Below, one piece after another: positions 1-5,370 of a stretch of DNA of 7,322 nt. A program made the position numbers and the translations under genes. The stretch is from positions 1-7,322 of the forward strand of contig JAMDCX010000028.1 in the NCBI GenBank assembly GCA_023489375.1. Direction: 5' to 3'. The stretch is from Planctomycetota bacterium (GTDB lineage: Bacteria > Planctomycetota > Phycisphaerae > WQYP01). The stretch's first letter is position 1. Every line of letters starts with the position of its first letter. Under the pieces are notes generated by a model that saw nothing but the letters and a program-made list of their open reading frames with translations, ran no database searches and was not told the DNA's origin.

Positions 1-39
1 TATTTCTTCATTGCGATCCTCCTTGATCGTTCATAATCC

Positions 40-1056
40 ATGCACAACTTGTTCCAACAAGCTGGATTCTTTTTCTATGATCGGATAAACAACCCTATTA
101 CCTGTAATTATTGTTGGAATGAGGCAGTAGTCGTTGGCGAGCGGCGGCGCAAAACCCGCGAACGCAACGCGGCATTACTACGGCGCGAGGACGGCCACGG
201 GCGGAAACAGCCAGTTGTCCGCGATCAACGACGGATAACTGCGCTGGAGGATGCTTTGAAGCGGCTACCCGATGCCGATTTGGCAATTGTGCTGGCAACT
301 TTCTATCAGGGACAAAAAGCCCGGCAGATCGCATATCGGCTGGGCATTAGCGAGGCAGCGGCCCGAAAACGCGCCGCGCGGGCGGTAAATCGGTTACGAC
401 GCGTTGCTTACGCGAACTATCGGAAGACGGACAGAAAGGATGCGGTCCTGACCGCCTTGGAAACCGCTATCCTCCATTCCCTGCTCGGGCCAATACCATA
501 CGGGATCATCCGGCGCGGAAGTGTCTCAACACGAATTATTCGCATGGCCTCCAAAGCATTGTTTTATCTTACGTACAGGCCGGTCACTGTAGCGGCAGCG
601 GCATTGATGGTCGCAGGAGCCTCGGTTGCAGTGCCAATGGTTTTAAAGTATCTAAATCCACCACCGGCGCCGGCGATATCGACGCGACCAGTGGCTTATA
701 TCCCAAAACATTGCCCTTTGGTCCACCCGCTGCGGAACCCCGATATTCAACGATCCATCGCTTGTCCCGTCGAAGGCACACCGCGTTCTGTGGGTACAAG
801 AGCGGTTGCAATGGCGGCGGCTTATCAAACAAAGAACAATCGCATTCCAGCCACACCAGCCTCCCAACTCCGCATCCGTTGGCAATGGCCGGCAACGATT
901 GCCCAACCCACAAATTCGCTCCATTCCCATGCGGCCGCCCAATGCCGCGAGCCGCCACAGCTCCCGCGGTGGCATGATTCCGGCCCCCTAAACGCTCCGA
1001 ATCCCATAACGGGGATAGAGTCAAAGGAACGCAGTGTAAATGGTTTGCCATGGTAA
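40..1056 (+). CDS. ECF sigma-like fragment with C-terminal membrane helix
   Basis: Residues about 68-122 read as sigma-70 region 4: an amphipathic stretch (ALEDALKRLPDADLAIVL), then a helix-turn-helix around residues 94-120 containing RLGISEAAARKRAARAV, as in planctomycete ECF sigma factors. Residues 27-50, rich in Arg (VVGERRRKTRERNAALLRRE), resemble the end of region 2.4 and the linker. A hydrophobic helix at about 182-202 (PVTVAAAALMVAGASVAVPM) matches the membrane tail common in planctomycete ECF proteins. Region 2, which binds core polymerase and the -10 element, is not visible: the first 26 residues do not resemble it and an in-frame TAA lies at 34-36. No ribosome binding site marks the ATG, so the start is uncertain. 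The tail from residue 206 is Pro-rich and looks unlike a normal protein. Either the gene is a decayed or truncated sigma factor, or a frameshift hides the N-terminus upstream. A role in controlling the downstream modules is only a positional guess. Confidence 0.55.
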   Translation: MHNLFQQAGFFFYDRINNPITCNYCWNEAVVVGERRRKTRERNAALLRREDGHGRKQPVVRDQRRITALEDALKRLPDADLAIVLATFYQGQKARQIAYRLGISEAAARKRAARAVNRLRRVAYANYRKTDRKDAVLTALETAILHSLLGPIPYGIIRRGSVSTRIIRMASKALFYLTYRPVTVAAAALMVAGASVAVPMVLKYLNPPPAPAISTRPVAYIPKHCPLVHPLRNPDIQRSIACPVEGTPRSVGTRAVAMAAAYQTKNNRIPATPASQLRIRWQWPATIAQPTNSLHSHAAAQCREPPQLPRWHDSGPLNAPNPITGIESKERSVNGLPW

Positions 1057-1148
1057 AAAAATATCAATTTTTTTTTTGCGTCTTCGGCAAGATACGTAAG
1101 TACTGCAATAATAATTGTTTACATACGCATATTTCCTTTTTTTACCAT
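1050..1148. repeat. Perfect 12-bp inverted repeat flanking AT-rich DNA
   Basis: ATGGTAAAAAAA at 1050-1061 is the exact reverse complement of TTTTTTTACCAT at 1137-1148, with 75 AT-rich nt between. The left arm contains the stop codon of the upstream sigma-like frame (1054-1056). The arms are partly homopolymeric, so chance is a real possibility. A small non-autonomous element or a binding site are alternatives. No target-site duplication was recognised. Confidence 0.4.
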
Positions 1149-1331
1149 CAAAATTTGGCCAGCGGGTGTCCCAAATTCGTCCTCTGCGCACATATATATA
1201 TTAGAAAAGTGCTTTTGCGGTGCGGTCGCCGCAATGGCAGCGCCGGCCAGACGGCGGCAAAGTAGGAAAATATCGGATTTCGGGTGTACCGGAATCCGTG
1301 AAGTAGTTGGTTCTATTTAAGGAGAACTCTC
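1057..1331. other. Intergenic region, AT-rich then GC-rich
   Basis: The first part (to about 1210) is strikingly AT-rich for this window, with a run of T at 1067-1077, another at 1137-1143, and an alternating TA stretch at 1191-1201 that could serve as an AT-rich promoter element. No confident -35/-10 pair was identified. After about 1211 it becomes GC-rich, including a possible 6-bp hairpin (TTGCGG 1215-1220 with CCGCAA 1229-1234). The last 58 nt belong to the duplicated leader element. A promoter for the first module is expected here, but its position is not resolved. Confidence 0.5.
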
Positions 1332-1361
1332 ATGTTCAGTAAAATTCACAATCGGTTTAAT
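1274..1361 (+). repeat. Duplicated leader element, copy A
   Basis: This 88-nt stretch matches 3881-3968 at 84 of 88 positions with no gaps (offset 2607). It covers a hairpin, the remaining leader, the AAGGAG ribosome binding site and the first ten codons of the Cys-rich peptide gene. The four differences are at 1280, 1298, 1302 and 1358. The first keeps the hairpin pairing as a G-U wobble and the last is a silent Phe codon change. Similarity drops sharply upstream of 1274. Confidence 0.95.
1275..1297 (+). promoter_or_regulatory. Leader hairpin, copy A
   Basis: GGATTTCGG (1275-1283) pairs with CCGGAATCC (1289-1297) around a GTGTA loop. All nine positions pair if U1280-G1292 is counted as a wobble. 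It sits 21 nt before the ribosome binding site. It is not followed by a T tract, so it does not look like a terminator. It could be an RNA element in the 5' leader (stability, translation control or processing) or a palindromic protein-binding site in DNA. Confidence 0.65.
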
Positions 1362-1787
1362 TGGTGGAGTGGGAATGCGAGGAGCATTGTGGCAGCGGCG
1401 GTTTGCATTGCCGGGGTGATCGCTGGCGTCGCCGGCGGCGTGGTGCTGGCACAGTTGACGGGCCCAAATCCAACCGCTGGCACCGAGACTGGCAGCGTTT
1501 GCCAGCAAGACGTCGGCGTTACACCATGTTGGAGTGATCCGAGGACGATCGACTGCAACTCCGACACTATGTGCCCGGTGGATAATACTCCCGCCGGTTG
1601 TGACGACAGCACCAACCAATACTCCTGTAGTACTGTGGATTTCCCATCTTCATGTCCTAAACTTCAGACACATTATTGCTACGATCAGGAAGTGTACACC
1701 GGTAAGTGCTTTGAGGGAAGTTGTGAAACAACTATCCTGAATAATACACAATGTGGATCAGCCTCGTTCCAGACGTGCGGCAATTAG
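1332..1787 (+). CDS. Secreted Cys-rich peptide precursor 1 (12 Cys)
   Basis: No named family was recognised. The 151-residue product begins MFSKIHNRFN, followed by a basic and hydrophobic signal region and a likely signal peptidase I site VLA|QL after residue 40. The predicted mature chain (111 residues) has twelve cysteines, at 57, 66, 75, 81, 90, 99, 108, 116, 126, 131, 141 and 149, an even number that suits disulfide bonding outside the cytoplasm. It is rich in Thr, Ser, Asn and Asp and has no long hydrophobic stretch. The start is secure: AAGGAG at 1319-1324 lies 7 nt upstream, and leader and start are conserved in the second copy. One further Cys (25) sits in the signal region but does not form a lipobox. 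The next gene follows after 83 nt, so this is probably the first gene of an operon. Function is unknown; a structural, adhesive or signalling role are all possible. Confidence 0.85.
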   Translation: MFSKIHNRFNWWSGNARSIVAAAVCIAGVIAGVAGGVVLAQLTGPNPTAGTETGSVCQQDVGVTPCWSDPRTIDCNSDTMCPVDNTPAGCDDSTNQYSCSTVDFPSSCPKLQTHYCYDQEVYTGKCFEGSCETTILNNTQCGSASFQTCGN

Positions 1788-1856
1788 GCCCCGCCGACGG
1801 GCGCGGGTCCGTCTTGCGTTGAAGGATGGATACTTAATTGTGGTGGAAAGGCTTAC

Positions 1857-1862
1857 GAGAGG
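1857..1862 (+). promoter_or_regulatory. Ribosome binding site deciding the 1871 start
   Basis: GAGAGG lies 8 nt before ATG 1871. It favours this ATG over an in-frame TTG at 1838, which would add eleven residues in front of a good signal peptide. Confidence 0.75.
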
Positions 1863-1870
1863 TTTTTCAC

Positions 1871-2743
1871 ATGAAAATAGCCCCATTGTTTAGATGCCAT
1901 CGGCGGGACGCATGTTTCAGCGCGGTGTGCTTGGTACTGCTTCTGGCCACCCATCAGGCGGTGGCCGATCCGCCCAAGCTTACCCCGCAGCAATTGATAG
2001 CCTTGGCGCGTGCGGCAAAAGAGCGTTTCTGGTCGGTGTCGTACACGGCCGTGGCGAAAGCGTATCAGGGCGTAGCGACCGGGAAGCCACTTCCAAAAAA
2101 TCCTGATTCGTATTCCCGCGACGTGTGGCTTTGGACACCATGGGCGAGCCACCGTCGTTTATACCGCCGCATCTTGACAGCAGGAATCAGAGGGGCATAC
2201 CGTCAAGTTTCCGAGTTTGACGGCACGACGGCACGGTGGATCACCGTTGCGGGCCATGCGGGCCTGAGCCGTGGGACCGGGCACGTTGAACACCGCGGTC
2301 CGCTCCGCGGCTGCATTGTCGACCAAGTTTGGTCCTCTTGGTATTTCGCGGGAGTGACGAATCGTAACAGTATTGTGACCTGGGACAGCCAACGGCGCGA
2401 ATACGTCTTGGATTGGGGTGGCCGGGTCCACCAGAGGATATGGATCGATCCGCGGAGAGCATTCGTCGTAACACGTGAGGAAAGCACAAAAAATGGCGTA
2501 GTGTTCATGGAGGACCGCTATTGGCGATGGCGCAAGGTATCGCCAGGGCACTGGCTTCCAATGCGATTTTCCACCTTTGTCCCAAAGATTGCAACCGTGG
2601 TCAACAGAATTACCAGGGACCCGAAGGTTAATACCCTCATACCGCGAAGAGACTTGCGAGTGGCTTTCCCCGCCGGAATCAGGGTGTTTGACGGGATCAC
2701 TGGTAAGCTCAGGGTCACTGGCCTTGCGGGCGCTCGGCGGTGA
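1871..2743 (+). CDS. Secreted LolA-like protein, module 1
   Basis: The 290-residue product starts with a clear signal peptide, with hydrophobic core around 15-28 and a probable cleavage AVA|DPP after residue 32. The remainder is beta-rich with many Trp and Tyr residues. The order of motifs resembles the LolA/LolB-like lipoprotein-sorting fold common in planctomycete secreted proteins: an N-terminal helix (LTPQQLIALARAAKERF), then strands, RIWIDPRRAFVV at 189-200, PGHWLPMRF at 225-233, and a C-terminal NTLIP...LRVAFPAGIRVFD segment (254-274). That family binds lipids or other hydrophobic ligands in the periplasm; whether this protein does is inference. It lies 83 nt after the Cys-rich peptide gene and 49 nt before the DUF1573 gene. 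The same position in module 2 holds a diverged paralogue, suggesting a function tied to the Cys-rich peptide. The fold assignment is by pattern only and needs a profile or structure comparison. Confidence 0.75.
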   Translation: MKIAPLFRCHRRDACFSAVCLVLLLATHQAVADPPKLTPQQLIALARAAKERFWSVSYTAVAKAYQGVATGKPLPKNPDSYSRDVWLWTPWASHRRLYRRILTAGIRGAYRQVSEFDGTTARWITVAGHAGLSRGTGHVEHRGPLRGCIVDQVWSSWYFAGVTNRNSIVTWDSQRREYVLDWGGRVHQRIWIDPRRAFVVTREESTKNGVVFMEDRYWRWRKVSPGHWLPMRFSTFVPKIATVVNRITRDPKVNTLIPRRDLRVAFPAGIRVFDGITGKLRVTGLAGARR

Positions 2744-2750
2744 TCCGCCG
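2735..2750 (+). other. GC hairpin spanning the stop codon
   Basis: CGGCGG (2735-2740) pairs with CCGCCG (2745-2750) around TGAT, which contains the stop codon. An outer GCGCT/AGCGC pair (2730-2734 with 2755-2759) could extend it past a bulge. No T tract follows, so it is not a convincing terminator. It may simply reflect GC-rich sequence, or it could tune expression between two operon genes. Confidence 0.3.
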
Positions 2751-2792
2751 CGGCAGCGCTTGTGTGCGTGGCCCTGACGAGGAGATGACATC

Positions 2793-3788
2793 ATGAGTAT
2801 CCGAAAGTGGTTCACCGCACTTGTTTGCACATCCATAACGGTATCGCCCGGCGTTGGAAGCGCGGTAATGGGCCGTACGCCGACGGCTGTGATGCCGGCG
2901 ATCAGCGTAAATTTCGGCAGGCGGCCTGCAGGAAGCATCATAAGGTTCACAGTCCCGCTGAAAAACAACACCTTGTTGCCCATTGCGATTGACTCTGTGC
3001 GAACATCGTGTGGATGCACCACAGCACGGATTGTTTCGTGGCGTATTGCCCCGAGTGGTTCTGACGATGTGCTGGTGCGCATAGACCCCATGGGCCAGAC
3101 CGGCCCGCTCGCAGAGTCTGTGTTCGTGCTAGCTGGCAGGCCACCGCAGTTGGAATGGCTGCTGCATACCACCGGTTACCTGACCACGCCGCAGAAAAAA
3201 AAACTTCTCGGTTCGCCACGGGAGATTGATCTCGGCCTGCCTCGCCCGGGGCGAGCCGAGACGCAAACGATATGCCTAACGCGGAGCGAGCAGGCGAACG
3301 TTGGGATACTCAAGGTTAAGACTACGGTCCCTTGGATCGCGGTGATTGCCGATAAAAAGCTGACGACCCCGAAAGAAGCATGGTACCGGGCGACCATCAC
3401 ACCTCCGCTTAGGATAGGCAAGGTGCGGGAGGCGATCCGCTTCATTGGTCCCCGGAAGAATATACTGCGCATTCCTGTGGTGATGAATGTGCGACCGGTG
3501 ATCGGCGTTTGGCCGGGCAACGTGCTCTTGATGCCTCGCCAGTTAATTTATCATCTGATGGTCCGTCCGGCGCTGGCTAAGAAGGCCACATTGGTGAGCT
3601 TTAGTTCAAAATCCGCCGGGATCCGCATCCTGTCCGTGCGGCGATCCAAAAAACTGATGGATGGTAAACCGGCGCTGGATGTTAAAGCCGAACCTGTCGG
3701 CAAGGGGTTCATCTCCGCAACGCTGATGTTGCGATTCAAGCAGTGGAATAAACCGGTGAAGGTGATGTTCGTGGGAGTCGGCAAGTGA
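2793..3788 (+). CDS. Secreted DUF1573 protein, module 1
   Basis: The 331-residue product has an N-terminal signal peptide (likely cleavage GSA|VMG after residue 24). Residues about 37-110 match the DUF1573 pattern: a VNFG strand, the phrase VPLKNNTLLPIAIDSV, the diagnostic TSCGCT at 71-76, and a following strand ending VLVRIDP. The family is an Ig-like, beta-sandwich domain of secreted proteins in Bacteroidetes and Planctomycetes, and its biochemical role is not established. The rest (about 135-331) is beta-rich and may hold further Ig-like repeats that lack the Cys motif. GAGGAG at 2779-2784, 8 nt before the ATG, supports the start. It closes module 1; 150 nt separate it from the second Cys-rich peptide gene with no terminator seen, so read-through is possible. 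Confidence 0.88.
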   Translation: MSIRKWFTALVCTSITVSPGVGSAVMGRTPTAVMPAISVNFGRRPAGSIIRFTVPLKNNTLLPIAIDSVRTSCGCTTARIVSWRIAPSGSDDVLVRIDPMGQTGPLAESVFVLAGRPPQLEWLLHTTGYLTTPQKKKLLGSPREIDLGLPRPGRAETQTICLTRSEQANVGILKVKTTVPWIAVIADKKLTTPKEAWYRATITPPLRIGKVREAIRFIGPRKNILRIPVVMNVRPVIGVWPGNVLLMPRQLIYHLMVRPALAKKATLVSFSSKSAGIRILSVRRSKKLMDGKPALDVKAEPVGKGFISATLMLRFKQWNKPVKVMFVGVGK

Positions 3789-3880
3789 TGTGTCCCGCGC
3801 AGCGGCGGCGAGCCAGTCGCGGAAAAGGTACCGCAGGCGAGCGATAGCCGGGCTTGCCGGCAGGATGGTTGAAGATGTTT

Positions 3881-3968
3881 CGGATTCCGGGTGTACCGGA
3901 ATCCATGACGTAGTTGGTTCTATTTAAGGAGAACTCTCATGTTCAGTAAAATTCACAATCGGTTCAAT
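3881..3968 (+). repeat. Duplicated leader element, copy B
   Basis: This is the second copy of the 88-nt leader at 1274-1361, identical at 84 positions and in the same place relative to the start codon of a Cys-rich peptide gene. The remaining upstream gap (3789-3880) is unrelated to the sequence before copy A; it holds only a short GCCGG/CCGGC hairpin (3847-3851 with 3857-3861) without a T tract. Confidence 0.95.
3882..3904 (+). promoter_or_regulatory. Leader hairpin, copy B
   Basis: GGATTCCGG (3882-3890) pairs perfectly with CCGGAATCC (3896-3904) over nine base pairs around a GTGTA loop. Compared with copy A, one G-U pair is replaced by G-C while every other stem and loop base is unchanged. 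It lies 21 nt upstream of the AAGGAG ribosome binding site (3926-3931). RNA leader element and DNA operator remain alternatives. Confidence 0.7.
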
Positions 3969-4280
3969 GGTCGAGGCGGGAAGAGGATGATCATGGCTGC
4001 GGCAGTCTGTGTCGCAGGACTGATGATGGGCGTCGGCGGTACGCTGTTGGCGCAACTGGCCAATCCGAATCCGGTGCCGCTGACTGAAAATCCTCCATGC
4101 CCTTACATAGCGAACCCGACCTGTAATCCAACATACCCTTGCATGGGACTGTCCTTCGATTCAACGACGTTGGTCAATTACAGCGGTGGCTCCATCCCCG
4201 GAGAAGGGTGTGGGGACCAAGCTACACCTTTGGGCGATGTTCCGTGCGGTCCGGGCCGACCAACGCCATGCAGCCAGTAG
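3939..4280 (+). CDS. Secreted Cys-rich peptide precursor 2 (6 Cys)
   Basis: This is a 113-residue paralogue of the precursor at 1332-1787. It shares the first ten residues exactly, the hydrophobic AAAVC-V/I-AG segment, and a cleavage region LLA|QL after residue 38. The first mature residues also correspond (QLANPNP here, QLTGPNP in copy 1, then a TE pair). Beyond that the predicted 75-residue mature chain is unrelated by eye: it is Pro- and Gly-rich, with six cysteines at 54, 62, 68, 91, 103 and 111. The even Cys count again suggests disulfide bonds after export. AAGGAG at 3926-3931, 7 nt before the ATG, sets the start. It is followed after 79 nt by the second LolA-like gene. Function is unknown. 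The contrast between a fixed leader and a free core suggests that export or processing is conserved while the cargo varies. Confidence 0.83.
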   Translation: MFSKIHNRFNGRGGKRMIMAAAVCVAGLMMGVGGTLLAQLANPNPVPLTENPPCPYIANPTCNPTYPCMGLSFDSTTLVNYSGGSIPGEGCGDQATPLGDVPCGPGRPTPCSQ

Positions 4281-4345
4281 ACATGAAGAACTGGCGGTCT
4301 CATTCCAAGCTGCCCAGCGGTCTGTGCTGCAGCCAACGACTCAAA

Positions 4346-4351
4346 GAGGAG
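4346..4351 (+). promoter_or_regulatory. Ribosome binding site deciding the 4360 start
   Basis: GAGGAG lies 8 nt before ATG 4360. The frame is open back to an ATG at 4186, but that would overlap the Cys-rich peptide gene by 95 nt and put 58 unlikely residues in front of a normal signal peptide. Confidence 0.8.
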
Positions 4352-4359
4352 TGCACAAT

Positions 4360-5334
4360 ATGTGGAAATTATACCAGCTCACAGCCGTCGCCACCCTTGC
4401 GCTTGCCTTCGGTGGCTACGCGGTCTCTGCTAGCGCCCGCCCTGGGGATGCTGCGATGGCCTTACTTTGGCAGGCCGCACAATATACGCATATTAAGACG
4501 ATTCACCTTGAAGCCTCCAGCCGCTTCACAGTAACGACGGTCGGGGGCAGGAGACAGGTTGGCAATATCCGGTACAGTTTCTGGGGAGCGGGAAGTAAAT
4601 ACCGTATTGTTTTTAGGCAATCGATTCCTCAAGCGAAATTCGACTGCATAATGGCCGACAACGGAAAGCACCTTTACAGTCTGGACCGGGTCACCGGCGA
4701 ACTGGTTATCCGGCAAAGTCATCCGACGGCTGGCGATGAATTGATGGACAACCCCATCTTGGAACCTTTGGTGCCACTAGCGCCCCCTCCACCTCACCAC
4801 CCCGCTATGTGGAACCTCTGGGTGAACTTCGCACGTTTCGCGCGTGATCCAAAGTCCGTCATTGACCGCTGCTTGGCAGTGCGGGATTGTGGGAGAACCA
4901 ATACCGCCGGTACTTTCCACGGATGCCTTTTGGGGTCGTTAAAAATGGTCCCCGCTCGCGTGAAATTTACACTTCATAAGGGGTCGTGGTCGCATCCCCT
5001 TGTAACAGGCTGGATGGCTTCCACGCTAGGAAAGAGCGGAATGAATGCCCGGCTCGTTCATGTTATCTACCGCGCCTTCAGGCTTCGTTCCGGGCGGATA
5101 ATATACTTACCGGTTGCATTCGAATTGGTGGCGATGGAACCCAACTACGGTCCTTGGAAGGGCCCCGGCATTAGCCAAACCAAGGTTACTCAACTCGTTC
5201 TAAACCAGCCGATCCCGCCGGGAACGTTCAGGATCAGTTATAAACTGGCCAGCTTTGTGACTGTAGTGAAGCACGGCAATAGCACGACCATACAAGTTAA
5301 GTCAAAACATCAGCCCCCAGGATGGTCAAAATAA
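4360..5334 (+). CDS. Secreted LolA-like protein, module 2
   Basis: The 324-residue product has a signal peptide with a probable site ASA|RPG after residue 26. The mature region starts with a helix and then strands typical of LolA-like proteins: HLEASSRFTV at about 49-58, YSFWGAGSKYRIVF at 72-85, and LYSLDRVTGELV at 105-116. A Pro/His-rich loop (about 138-148) precedes a second half with a long strand RIIYLPVAFELVAME (246-260). The C-terminus has NQPIPPGTFRISY at 282-294, which aligns with the NTLIP...LRVAF segment of the module 1 protein, supporting distant paralogy although overall identity looks low. LolA-like proteins are known as periplasmic carriers of hydrophobic ligands; the ligand here is unknown. 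It sits between the Cys-rich peptide gene (79 nt) and the DUF1573 gene (36 nt), mirroring module 1. Confidence in a secreted protein is high, in the fold moderate. Confidence 0.72.
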   Translation: MWKLYQLTAVATLALAFGGYAVSASARPGDAAMALLWQAAQYTHIKTIHLEASSRFTVTTVGGRRQVGNIRYSFWGAGSKYRIVFRQSIPQAKFDCIMADNGKHLYSLDRVTGELVIRQSHPTAGDELMDNPILEPLVPLAPPPPHHPAMWNLWVNFARFARDPKSVIDRCLAVRDCGRTNTAGTFHGCLLGSLKMVPARVKFTLHKGSWSHPLVTGWMASTLGKSGMNARLVHVIYRAFRLRSGRIIYLPVAFELVAMEPNYGPWKGPGISQTKVTQLVLNQPIPPGTFRISYKLASFVTVVKHGNSTTIQVKSKHQPPGWSK

Positions 5335-5370
5335 GTCGATTATCAACGCTTTTCTGAAGGATTTTCTTTC

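Noticed and set aside
1050..1265. A 71-codon + strand frame in the AT-rich gap
   Set aside because: It has no ribosome binding site, its composition follows the AT-rich DNA and then the GC-rich DNA, and it crosses the inverted repeat.
1291..1317. ECF-type promoter formed by GGAATCC and TCTATT in the conserved leader
   Set aside because: The 14-nt spacer is short for ECF promoters and transcription would begin within the ribosome binding site. The same applies to copy B at 3898-3924.
1398..1412. Lipoprotein signal with Cys 25 of the Cys-rich peptides
   Set aside because: The residues before it are AAAV, which does not fit a lipobox, and a good signal peptidase I site LA|QL follows in both copies.
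1838..1870. TTG start for the module 1 LolA-like gene
   Set aside because: The ATG at 1871 has a well-placed GAGAGG and begins a normal signal peptide.
2735..2759. Intrinsic terminator after the module 1 LolA-like gene
   Set aside because: The hairpin is strong but has no following T tract, and the next gene starts 49 nt after the stop with a good ribosome binding site.
2159..3172. A 337-codon open frame on the minus strand crossing the LolA-like and DUF1573 genes of module 1
   Set aside because: It runs antisense to two genes with signal peptides, family motifs and ribosome binding sites, and its translation has no recognisable domain.
4186..4359. Upstream ATG for the module 2 LolA-like gene
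   Set aside because: It would overlap the Cys-rich peptide gene in another frame; ATG 4360 has GAGGAG 8 nt upstream and a signal peptide.
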